Program-made: the position numbers and the translations under genes | The notes under the pieces: model-generated | Database searches by the model: none | Seen by the model: only the letters and a program-made list of their open reading frames with translations | What the model was told of the DNA's origin: nothing | From: Paraburkholderia susongensis | GTDB taxonomy: Bacteria; Pseudomonadota; Gammaproteobacteria; Burkholderiales; Burkholderiaceae | Assembly (NCBI RefSeq): GCF_900177725.1 | Contig: NZ_FXAT01000003.1 | Span: forward strand, 682,001-746,000 | DNA: 64,000 nucleotides | Direction: 5' to 3' | Shown here: piece after piece, positions 56,824 through 64,000 of the stretch | Layout of the letters: every line of letters begins with the position of its first letter | How positions within the stretch are numbered: position 1 is the stretch's first letter

Positions 56824-57918
56824 CTATCGCGCAGGCTCCTTTTTAAAAGGATAGATGCTGTCGGATATCAGCGCGTGGCGCTCTCTGATGTATTTTGCAC
56901 CTGTGCCGTTGGCGTAGACAGCGCCTGGAGACCGCCAGCGAAGTAAGCTAGGCCAGCGCGTCGGCTGGGGATGTAATGTTTGAGTGTGCAAGAGCGCTTC
57001 GCCTTCGCGATTAAAGTCGCTTACGTCAACCACCTTGAAACGAGAATGTTCACCGTTTGTCGAGTCAAGGAGCGCGACGTTGACCTTGTGCCGGACTGGG
57101 AGTCTCCGGTCCGAACACAAAGCATACTGAATCATAAAATCCTCTTCTGAGGCCGATTCGGGTACGTATAGATTGGCGAAGCAGTTGAGGAATTGATGCT
57201 GGTTCAGTGCTCTCACATCGCCAGCGTTCCGCACTTCAACCCAACCGCGGTTGTGCTGGACGCTGTAGACGTCGCCGTCGTATGCAAGACAGAGAATGTC
57301 TGGAGTCAGCGGCATCAGTGTGACGATGCCGGAGCCGCGCAGACCAAAGGAGCTGCCAACTCCTCGACGGTCTTCTAAGTACCAACGATTCGATGCTACG
57401 GCGGGGTCATCCGAGGTGATGAAGGGGATGTCGGTTCTGTTTCGGAGAAGGCAGACTTTCAGGTCTTCGATGGATGGGGCCGTATCCGCTACTGCCTCCA
57501 TTGCCGTCTGCACTGCCTCTTGAATTCCGAAAGCGAAAGGCAACGAACTATCCCCTATAACTAATTCGGCTTCCGCTGCCATTTGCACTGCGCGCTTCGA
57601 TGCGGCTTCCGTACGAAGATGTTGGACGAGCCAGAAGAAGCGAAGAAACCACTTGTCGTCATCGTTGAGGAAATATCCGGGCTCACGAATCTTGCGGAGT
57701 AGGGAGGCATATCCGCCCTCAACCGATTGGATTGCTGTTTCAAGTTGCGGGTCCTGCCCATAGAAGTAAGAGCCAGAGCACTGGTGCTTAACCCGGGCCG
57801 TGGCGATGAAGCTTTGCCGGTCGACATTGAAGAGCTTGATGGTGACGTTTCCCTCGTCCTTTGTAAAAGCCTTGAGATAGCAACGCGGGACAAAATGCTG
57901 GTTCTTATTCGTGGCCAT
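56824..57918 (-). CDS. DUF4238 protein
   Basis: A 364-residue protein starting MATNKNQHFVPRCYLKAFT at ATG 57918. The QHFVPRxYLKxF opening is diagnostic of DUF4238. A later TSDDPAVASNR segment is also typical. The family is common in defence islands and mobile regions and its activity is unknown. It converges with the DUF6527 gene across a 142-base gap. Confidence 0.88.
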   Translation of the reverse strand: MATNKNQHFVPRCYLKAFTKDEGNVTIKLFNVDRQSFIATARVKHQCSGSYFYGQDPQLETAIQSVEGGYASLLRKIREPGYFLNDDDKWFLRFFWLVQHLRTEAASKRAVQMAAEAELVIGDSSLPFAFGIQEAVQTAMEAVADTAPSIEDLKVCLLRNRTDIPFITSDDPAVASNRWYLEDRRGVGSSFGLRGSGIVTLMPLTPDILCLAYDGDVYSVQHNRGWVEVRNAGDVRALNQHQFLNCFANLYVPESASEEDFMIQYALCSDRRLPVRHKVNVALLDSTNGEHSRFKVVDVSDFNREGEALLHTQTLHPQPTRWPSLLRWRSPGAVYANGTGAKYIRERHALISDSIYPFKKEPAR

Positions 57919-58200
57919 AAATTCACAAAGCTGCACGGCGCAGAGCGAAAGTGTCAGGGGCTAGCTTTCAGGAAGCTACGCCGAGTAGCCCACACATAAA
58001 GCCGAAACTTGAGTCACGAGGGTTCGCGATTGTCGCCGGTTGCCGCCTGCTGGGGAAATGTTCTCAGCATCGGACGGCCGAAAGGGTTCGAAAGCGGCGT
58101 CGCGTCATCGGGGTGCTACTGTGCGAAACCGCTCGCTACCTCGTTCAGCCGTTAGAGAGGCGACGCCGAACAACGCCTGCGCGCTGCTTGACGAGTCCAA
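57919..58200. other. Gap between DUF4238 and the PRTase-like gene
   Basis: About 280 bases without a convincing frame. It probably holds the DUF4238 promoter and the end of the upstream transcript. I see no clear terminator. Confidence 0.4.
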
Positions 58201-60444
58201 TCAGAAGGTGTTTTGCAGACCCTCGATTTCTTGTGCAAGGTCTCGAAGGTAGCTAGGGAGCGTACGCTCCTTAAGCCGGGCACAAAGCTCCTCGAGATGC
58301 CTGGTGGCTAGGCGCATCCTGCTGGCGGCCAACGCTAGTAGAAATTCCGGAAGCGCAGCGCCTCCACCCTCGTCCCATGCGAAAACCTCCGCCAATATGA
58401 CGTTCAGCATTGCGACACTGCATTCCTCGTCCACCGAATACAAAAGTTCGGAAGGGCTCGCTGCTCGCAAAAAGGCCGCTCGCAGTACTGCATCGTTGTA
58501 AATCTCAAAGTTTGAGGGACACACAAGCACGTGCCCGTACACGCTCGAAGACCATGTCGTAAAGGCCGAGGTGCGGGAGGGGCCGGAGATGCCTTGATTG
58601 TCAGCCCGGGCACACGCGAGGGTGTTCGCGACGATGGTAAAAATGTCCGCTTGCGAAATGCGCTCACGTTCTTTTTCGGTGTCGAGATAGACGAAATCGC
58701 GCGCAATTTCCAACTTAGGGCGGCAGCCGCTAAAAAACAACTTGTCTGAACTGGTGGCAGAAGTGTTGAGTTCATTGAACCTCGCGTCAAGCTCTGGCTC
58801 CAACGCCTTCTTTTCCTTCATGCGTAGCAGCGTCTTGTGCTCGGCCTCCCACGCAGTATCGACTGGGGTAGGTACCGGAAGCATGAACTGAAGCGCAGAG
58901 CGAAACGTAAAGGTGTCTCGCCCGCGTTCGCCGAAACTCAAAAACATCGTCAACTCATTGAGAGCTTGAGAAGTTTCAGCCACCGTGATGGCGGAAAGGT
59001 ATGCAACAGCACCTCCCGGCACAAGGGTCCGCATTCTCGCGTTGATTTCTCTCGCTCTCGCATGATTGCTCAGACAGCCGAATACCACCAGCGCCGTCCC
59101 ATTTGGAACGCTCGCGAGACCTTCGACCTCGTTAGTTATCGTCGCAGAGGCTATTACAGCCTGTAGGCCCGCTTCCCTAACCAACGCGTCGAATTTCGCA
59201 TCAGAGAGGCCAAGCAGCACGACGTAGTTCAGTGGGGCAGGCGCGAAGCGACGTAGCATTCGGATGAAGTCCGCTCGAAGCTGGGCATCCACGTCAAGTA
59301 ACAGCTCTCCATTGACCGCAACGCCCGCCGGCCGCGCGGGAGATTTGAAAAGAGTAACTTCGAGACAACCTGTCCGAGCAAGCCGCTCCGCGGCACTTCG
59401 AGCGTCGTCAGGCTGCGCCTTGCTTCTAACTGCCAGGCGCTTGACGGCACGCTTCTCCAATAGAAACTGGTCTCCCTCCAACTGCGCGAGGAAGTGGCCG
59501 CTCCTGCAGAAGGGGCAGTTCTGCAGCAAATAGTTGCTTACTGCTGGGTAGCCGAACAGACCGTCGTTCCGATAAGTCAGGTGGCACACAACTGTGCCCG
59601 TATACTCTGGAGCTCCTGACTCAAGATAGAACAGTGTGACGATTCTGCTTTCGTCGACGTTAATGCTGGTGAGCCTATTGGCTAAGCCGCCAGATGTCGA
59701 AGCGGATATGAGAAATAGGTCTGTAGGTCTCGTTCGCGGCAGATTTTCAACGCCACCGTAGGAGCTGAACGATTTGACGGGCGGATACTTGTCCCACAAG
59801 CCATGCGCGACAGCCATCCGAGCCATCGCGAACGCCACTGCGATGATAGGTGCCGTATCGACCAAAATCCGCGACGGCGCCTTGCCAGAGGTCGCCCCGA
59901 GAGCAAAAAACGCAACTGCCGCGCAAGCTTCAGACGTAAGAAGCGGTCCACTGGCGCGCAGGAACTTGTTGGAATGCCGTCCTGAGAGCTTTCCGAAGTG
60001 GACGCCCGGAGGCGCTTCAACCAGCCCGCCACCGCTGTGAAAAAGGTCAAATAGCCATCCGCTGCGAAGTCGGTCATCCAGTGATTCACGTTCGCCCGCA
60101 TGCACCGTGCCGTCCGAATATTCAAACGGCATAGCCGAAACATGACGCTTCCCGTCGCTGGTCTCCTGAATTCCGAGAAGACGAATCCTTCCACCGATGC
60201 CGTCAAAGTAGCGACGAGCTCGCTCCACAGCGACGCCGTTCGCAATGAGTTCGACCATCTTCGTTTCGCTCACAAAGGGCGCGAGAACGTAGATATTCGC
60301 GGTGGCGGGCCGTCGGTCGAAAATGTTCCGGACGTCCTCGCTCAGTGTTGATTCGGCGAAATCGTACTCGTCATAGACAAGCACGCTGGCCTCGCCCTCG
60401 TACGCGTCTTGACGGAATCTTGTTGTTAGACAAAGCGCGCTCAT
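58201..60444 (-). CDS. Large protein with divergent orotate-PRTase-like domain, partner of GHKL ATPase
   Basis: A 747-residue protein from ATG 60444 (TTG 60465 is the longer alternative). Residues about 130-300 resemble orotate phosphoribosyltransferases: PGVHFGKLSGRHSNKFLRAS (compare F-x-L-x-SG-x-x-S) and then ILVDTAPIIAVAFAMARMAV. The expected PRPP loop reads LFLISASTSGGLAN, with the usual two acidic residues replaced by Ser-Ala, so catalysis is doubtful. A Cys pair (NCPFCRSGHF) follows, and a long helical C-terminal half. The start lies four bases after the GHKL stop, so they are an operon. I know no named family for the whole protein. Confidence 0.8.
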   Translation of the reverse strand: MSALCLTTRFRQDAYEGEASVLVYDEYDFAESTLSEDVRNIFDRRPATANIYVLAPFVSETKMVELIANGVAVERARRYFDGIGGRIRLLGIQETSDGKRHVSAMPFEYSDGTVHAGERESLDDRLRSGWLFDLFHSGGGLVEAPPGVHFGKLSGRHSNKFLRASGPLLTSEACAAVAFFALGATSGKAPSRILVDTAPIIAVAFAMARMAVAHGLWDKYPPVKSFSSYGGVENLPRTRPTDLFLISASTSGGLANRLTSINVDESRIVTLFYLESGAPEYTGTVVCHLTYRNDGLFGYPAVSNYLLQNCPFCRSGHFLAQLEGDQFLLEKRAVKRLAVRSKAQPDDARSAAERLARTGCLEVTLFKSPARPAGVAVNGELLLDVDAQLRADFIRMLRRFAPAPLNYVVLLGLSDAKFDALVREAGLQAVIASATITNEVEGLASVPNGTALVVFGCLSNHARAREINARMRTLVPGGAVAYLSAITVAETSQALNELTMFLSFGERGRDTFTFRSALQFMLPVPTPVDTAWEAEHKTLLRMKEKKALEPELDARFNELNTSATSSDKLFFSGCRPKLEIARDFVYLDTEKERERISQADIFTIVANTLACARADNQGISGPSRTSAFTTWSSSVYGHVLVCPSNFEIYNDAVLRAAFLRAASPSELLYSVDEECSVAMLNVILAEVFAWDEGGGAALPEFLLALAASRMRLATRHLEELCARLKERTLPSYLRDLAQEIEGLQNTF

Positions 60445-60448
60445 GCGT

Positions 60449-61687
60449 TTAGTGCAGAGGAACAATTACACGGACGGAAGAACCAACCAATAATTCGTGT
60501 TCGGATGGAACGGCGACGTACCGACGCTCGAAATCGAGCAGTTGGGGTTTGGGCATCCCCGGTCGTGTCGAAGAGTTCGCGGGCTCCATCTTGAATTTGA
60601 ATTCACCTTCCATAAAGGTGCGGTACCCATATATGCGGCCGGTTCGAATTTCGATGGAGCCACGGAGCAATTGCAGAGCACGCAGAACCTCGTACAAACC
60701 CATGCCGCGGTGGGCTTGACGGACGTCGGTTAACCCGGGCTCATAGTGACGTTCAAGGCATGAATGCACCACTTTCCATTCGAGGTTCAAGTCGACAGTT
60801 CGTTGAATAGGTTTTCGCATGAACGAAGCGAAAAAGCCCGGCCCAGAATCGAAAATGGACAACTCAAAGGCCTCAATGGGGCGAGCCGCATCGTCCCCGG
60901 CGTCTTTGCTTCTTGGACGCTCAACCTTGGTGCGCTTCAAAACGATTCCGCGTATGCCATTCTTCTGGATTGGCAAACCGGACAACTCGGTCTTGCCATG
61001 CGTATCAGCATTTTCAAAGAGCTCTGACACGATTGTCGCAAGCGCGGAACTCCAATGCACAGCAGACGAAGTCGACAAGTCAGTGGCAGCTTGGTGCGTT
61101 ACGAGCTCTTCGATGATTGCCTCGAAGTCTTCGCGTTGAATCATGCTTCCGTCAGCACCGTACAAATCCGGTGGTGAACCTCTGCCTCTGCTGTCGGCAC
61201 AAATCACGACTTGCGTGTCGGCAAAAAGGTCGGTCTTTAGGCGTTCCTTGAATAGCTTGCGACGAGCAGCATCCAGTGCGCCAACCACCTGTCCGTTGTC
61301 AAGCCCTTCAATCTCGTGGTCCGCATTCTCGAGGACGATAAGCACTGCAAGGAGCGGGAATATCGTAGGGGACGCAAGAGCCCGGGAAGCGATATGCTGC
61401 GCCCAACGAACGCGGACGGAGGCGTGTCGACTTAAGGTCAACAATCGCTGAATGGCCAGTACCTCAGACTGCGCCATGCCCGCCGACATTTCATCCTCGT
61501 AGCTATCCGGGACGATAATGGAAATACCAACGTTGTCGACTGCGATATCTCGCCCGCGACTTTCGTCGATTAAATCGAACGGTAACCGGAAAGCTAACAG
61601 TTGCGGCTCAGCCATTTTGGGTCTGCTGATGATGAAGTAATCGCAAGGTTCGGGGCCTGCGGTCATGGACCGACCGTAGGTCTTCAT
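60449..61687 (-). CDS. GHKL (histidine-kinase-like) ATPase of a two-gene module
   Basis: A protein of about 412 residues. An N-terminal unique domain is followed by an ATP-binding GHKL fold: N-box IVSELFENADTHGKTE, G1 SIFDSGPGF and G2 HRGMGLYEVLRAL. No phospho-acceptor His domain or membrane segment is seen, so it is not a classical sensor kinase. The start is uncertain: ATGs at 61687, 61666 and 61615 are in frame. The last begins MAEPQLLAFRLPFD; 61687 has a GGGGA upstream. It precedes the PRTase-like gene. Confidence 0.78.
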   Translation of the reverse strand: MKTYGRSMTAGPEPCDYFIISRPKMAEPQLLAFRLPFDLIDESRGRDIAVDNVGISIIVPDSYEDEMSAGMAQSEVLAIQRLLTLSRHASVRVRWAQHIASRALASPTIFPLLAVLIVLENADHEIEGLDNGQVVGALDAARRKLFKERLKTDLFADTQVVICADSRGRGSPPDLYGADGSMIQREDFEAIIEELVTHQAATDLSTSSAVHWSSALATIVSELFENADTHGKTELSGLPIQKNGIRGIVLKRTKVERPRSKDAGDDAARPIEAFELSIFDSGPGFFASFMRKPIQRTVDLNLEWKVVHSCLERHYEPGLTDVRQAHRGMGLYEVLRALQLLRGSIEIRTGRIYGYRTFMEGEFKFKMEPANSSTRPGMPKPQLLDFERRYVAVPSEHELLVGSSVRVIVPLH

Positions 61688-62407
61688 TGACCGCGAGCCG
61701 TCCCCGCGTCGGTTCAGCCTTAGATAGTAATTGCGTTTTCGGGTGCCGAGCGGCGCCGTATTCGTAACGCACCACTGGAAACCGGAGCATTGTATAACGT
61801 GTGGGTCAAGGTCGTGACCGACGGTTGCCTTGGACGACATCGACGTTCCGGAATCTGGTGATTTTTCGACCGAGCAGAAGCCACCGATATGTCTGCAGTC
61901 CGCTCGCATGCGGTATTGGTTGGCATGCGGAGGCTGGTTCGCCTCACCATTTGCAGTGTGCTCGGGATTGACGGGGACGACGCAACGGTCCTCTCCAGCT
62001 CCGGCAATCCCTGGTGGTCGTTCGTCGGCGGTGACAGCAACGAGCGTGGACCTCGCCCGGAATCGGACTAGGGGAGCGAAGACTTCTTCATGCAGACGGC
62101 GTTCGCCGGACATAGCTCCGAAAACTGTGTACTTGCCAGCAATTCCTCAGATGCACTGTTCCGGTTCATCACGGCTTATCCAGTCCGCAGGAAGAAGTCC
62201 GCTGCTGTCGTGGTGAGCGGCCACAATTCCGATATCCCGGCCGCTCGAGCGACGTCTTCCGAATGCGCCGCTATGCGTCGCGGATAGTGCGACTGCAGCG
62301 CTTGGTAGACCCGCTTCTGGCTATTGGCTTGTACGTATCGACAGCACCTGTTGTCTGGGGACGTGAATATAGCTACTGTAGCGCGTCCAATCGATGCACT
62401 GAATGTT
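61688..62407. other. 720-base stretch without a confident gene
   Basis: Open frames on both strands here are short or lack protein-like composition. The minus-strand frame upstream of the GHKL ATPase stays open to 62113, so the ATPase could be longer, but the translation looks random before about 61690. Promoter signals for the GHKL-PRTase pair probably lie here. Confidence 0.35.
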
Positions 62408-62431
62408 GAGCGGAGGCGGCAGCCTCCGCTC
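62408..62431 (-). terminator. Perfect hairpin after the gene at 62448
   Basis: GAGCGGAGGC (62408-62417) pairs with GCCTCCGCTC (62422-62431), with loop GGCA. It lies 17 bases past the stop of the minus-strand gene, so it is a likely transcription end. A long T-run is lacking. Confidence 0.55.
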
Positions 62432-62447
62432 TATCATTTAGCTCTCG

Positions 62448-63356
62448 CTATTCGTAGGGTGACCAATGGACGCGGTCGTAGAAGTTTGCAGGCAATTCGA
62501 TATCCAGAGTACCGAATTTGGCCAACAGCTTGGTGGCGAGTTCAGGTGGGGCAACGTTTTCCGCTTGGAGGATGAACGAGTAAACCAGCCCACCGTCGTT
62601 GCTCTCGTTTTCCAGAATCTCTGCGTCCGCAAGGATTTCCGCATCCTCCAGGTCGATGGCGAGCTCTTCTGCGAGTGCCTGTGCAAGGGTCACTGTGGGC
62701 CCGTCACCATCCGAACTGTCATCTCCGAACCACGCGAGCTTCGCAGAGGTGACTCTGCACTCCGGCTCGCCAACGCAGACCTTACCGTAGCGGGTGAGAA
62801 AGAGCGATGCGGTCACATTAACAACATGTCCGACATACACTCGCTCAGGGTCCTGTCTCATGCTGGCGTGCCCGACAATGCGAAATTCCCTAGCACTGTC
62901 GTAGGGTATCTCGTCGAGCGACGTTTCGAAAGGCAGGTAGACCTCGCCGAGAGTGCCGTTGGACATTGCCATCTGGCTGATGGTGTCGTCGTGGTTCACA
63001 ACGCTCTGGTCAAGGTAGTCCCTGAGCACATCGTCGAACGCACCCTTGGTTCGATGAACGGTGGCCCAAGGCAGGGTATGCGTCAGAGCGGCTGTCAGCA
63101 GGGAAGCCACAGCCTCGTCGGTGTAGCCAACATCGAGCTCGCTGGCGCGCAGCAGAAGCAGCGGTTCGTCGAGAACTATATGTCTGGTGGGCGATAGGTC
63201 CGGCTGTTCTTCTTGCGCGTTTTGATAGGCAGCAAGGGACTTATAGCCGAGCGCCGCAGCGACCAGCTGCTGAGCGTGACCAAGAACAAGCGGTTTGGAC
63301 AGTGAGGCGCTCTGTTTACGAACAGCGAAAGCAAGCGCACTGATACCAATAGCCAT
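62448..63356 (-). CDS. Hypothetical protein
   Basis: A 302-residue protein from ATG 63356 (GGAG 8 bases upstream). The N-terminus (LSKPLVLGHAQQLVAAALGY, then KSLAAYQNAQEE) is a motif found at the start of many unrelated accessory proteins. The C-terminal half is acidic (LAIDLEDAEILADAEILENE). I do not recognise an enzyme family and see no membrane segment. Confidence 0.75.
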   Translation of the reverse strand: MAIGISALAFAVRKQSASLSKPLVLGHAQQLVAAALGYKSLAAYQNAQEEQPDLSPTRHIVLDEPLLLLRASELDVGYTDEAVASLLTAALTHTLPWATVHRTKGAFDDVLRDYLDQSVVNHDDTISQMAMSNGTLGEVYLPFETSLDEIPYDSAREFRIVGHASMRQDPERVYVGHVVNVTASLFLTRYGKVCVGEPECRVTSAKLAWFGDDSSDGDGPTVTLAQALAEELAIDLEDAEILADAEILENESNDGGLVYSFILQAENVAPPELATKLLAKFGTLDIELPANFYDRVHWSPYE

Positions 63357-63540
63357 GCGATTCTCCAATCTGGCACGGGGCATCGAGCGATTACATGCAC
63401 CGCGCCTGCGAGAACACGCAAGGGTTGGTAAACATTGATTCTGGGAAGAATTCTGTCGGTTTTGAGCCGCTCGCAACTCAGGCTGACGCCGTGCAGTCAT
63501 CATAGCAGAAATTTCCCGTGATTCTTGTTGGGTACTTTCC

Positions 63541-63576
63541 GCCTACCCTGCCGCGCGATTGCGCGGCAGGGTAGGC
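63541..63576. repeat. Perfect 16-bp stem palindrome
   Basis: GCCTACCCTGCCGCGC (63541-63556), loop GATT, GCGCGGCAGGGTAGGC (63561-63576). It is in the intergenic space between the divergent genes at 62448 and 63702. The GTAG element at the stem base is reminiscent of REP-type repeats, but no second copy is in the window. It lacks a T-run. Confidence 0.75.
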
Positions 63577-63701
63577 GCAACGCGTTGATTTGTACCCCCT
63601 TGCTGTCGAGTGGACCGGATGGTGTGGACGACGATGAGGTACCGAGCTTCAGTCCTTGGGGTGCGGTATATTTAGGTGGTCATCCGCCGACCGAAAAGCA
63701 T

Positions 63702-64000
63702 ATGTCCCGCCTTGGCATCGAACACGAAAATGGCCTCGTCTATGAAGGCACCGACAATCCGAGCTATCTCACTGTCCCTGCACCAATAATCTCGCAGTGT
63801 GCGCTGGTCGAATCCCCTTCCGACCTCGAGAATTTGCCGCGCGGTATGCTCAGCGACCCGTTTCGGTGGATTTTCCGAGAGGACTCGTTTGACCCTGTGT
63901 CTCGCGTTCGAAGAGGGCGTCTTTTTCAGTCATTCACCAAGACCAATCGGGAATTGGTCTTCGTCGAAGCTCACCCTAATTCGTTATCCGACAGTAGACG
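63702..64000 (+). CDS. Hypothetical protein (3' end outside window)
   Basis: An open frame from ATG 63702 to the window end, 99 residues so far, starting MSRLGIEHENGLVYEGTDNP. No motif is recognised. The protein-like composition (YLTVPAPIISQCALVESPSD, VRRGRLFQSFTKTN) and the lack of stops support a real gene. It is the next member of the island after the palindrome at 63541. Confidence 0.6.
   Translation, partial: MSRLGIEHENGLVYEGTDNPSYLTVPAPIISQCALVESPSDLENLPRGMLSDPFRWIFREDSFDPVSRVRRGRLFQSFTKTNRELVFVEAHPNSLSDSR

Noticed and set aside
61688..62113. N-terminal extension of the GHKL ATPase
   Set aside because: The frame is open but the translation lacks protein-like patterning and contains no family match. 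Starts at 61687 to 61615 are more plausible.
50993..64000. Transposase genes tnsA, tnsB, tnsC or tnsD
   Set aside because: I looked for DDE-type transposase and AAA+ TnsC motifs in the island and found none, so the Tn7 idea rests on the end sequence and position only.

Overview
The window is high-GC DNA from a Betaproteobacterium, most probably Burkholderia, Paraburkholderia or a close relative. Gene content (FliF-K block, PxpBCA with DUF969/DUF979, an SAH riboswitch ahead of ahcY, a trimeric autotransporter with an ESPR leader) and codon use both point there. Most of the sequence is ordinary chromosome; the last 13 kb, downstream of glmS, is an accessory island with visibly lower GC.

Layout. 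1-7278: flagellar export and basal-body operon fliF(partial)-fliG-fliH-fliI-fliJ-fliK. 7344-8050: a non-coding inverted-repeat element. 8064-14054: a coniferyl-aldehyde-dehydrogenase-like gene, a divergent GMC oxidoreductase, and a LysR regulator divergent from a CidA/LrgB pair. 14100-17117: the methyl cycle, with an SAH riboswitch, ahcY, a small membrane protein and metF. 17471-26535: a dipeptide-type ABC transporter with two paralogous binding proteins, followed by a TraB/GumN protein. 26728-28283: a small low-GC type VI secretion islet (Hcp, DUF2778 peptidoglycan effector, tandem-duplicated immunity protein). 28399-33429: 5-oxoprolinase genes pxpB-pxpC-pxpA with DUF969/DUF979 membrane proteins and a divergent MarR-type regulator with a candidate operator. 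33511-39066: 5-formyl-THF cyclo-ligase, soluble lytic transglycosylase, an NDUFA9-like epimerase, a GST and the CCA-adding enzyme. 39216-39763: remnants of IS110-like and ISAs1-like transposases. 40133-43558: trimeric autotransporter adhesin. 43774-50967: DUF2905, MidA-like methyltransferase, FolM-like SDR, FolB, TtcA, GlmU and GlmS.

The island starts at about 50993, 26 bases past the last base of the glmS stop codon. This is the classical attTn7 position, and the sequence there begins TGT and carries repeated TnsB-site-like motifs, so a Tn7-like element end is a reasonable hypothesis. Its centre is a three-gene ubiquitin-like conjugation operon (54178-56681): a multiubiquitin/E2 fusion with no cysteine at all, a JAB/E1 fusion in which the usual Cys-x-x-Cys of the E1 loop is Ser-x-x-Ser, and a DUF6527 protein. 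An Xre repressor and an ImmA/IrrE-type metallopeptidase are divergently encoded, with two related dyad sites in the shared promoter. This resembles the repressor/protease control known from some anti-phage systems. Next to it are a DUF4238 gene and a two-gene module pairing a GHKL ATPase with a very divergent orotate-PRTase-like protein, then unrecognised genes that run off the window. I read the island as a defence island with one known-type but non-canonical ubiquitin-like system and one candidate undescribed two-gene system.
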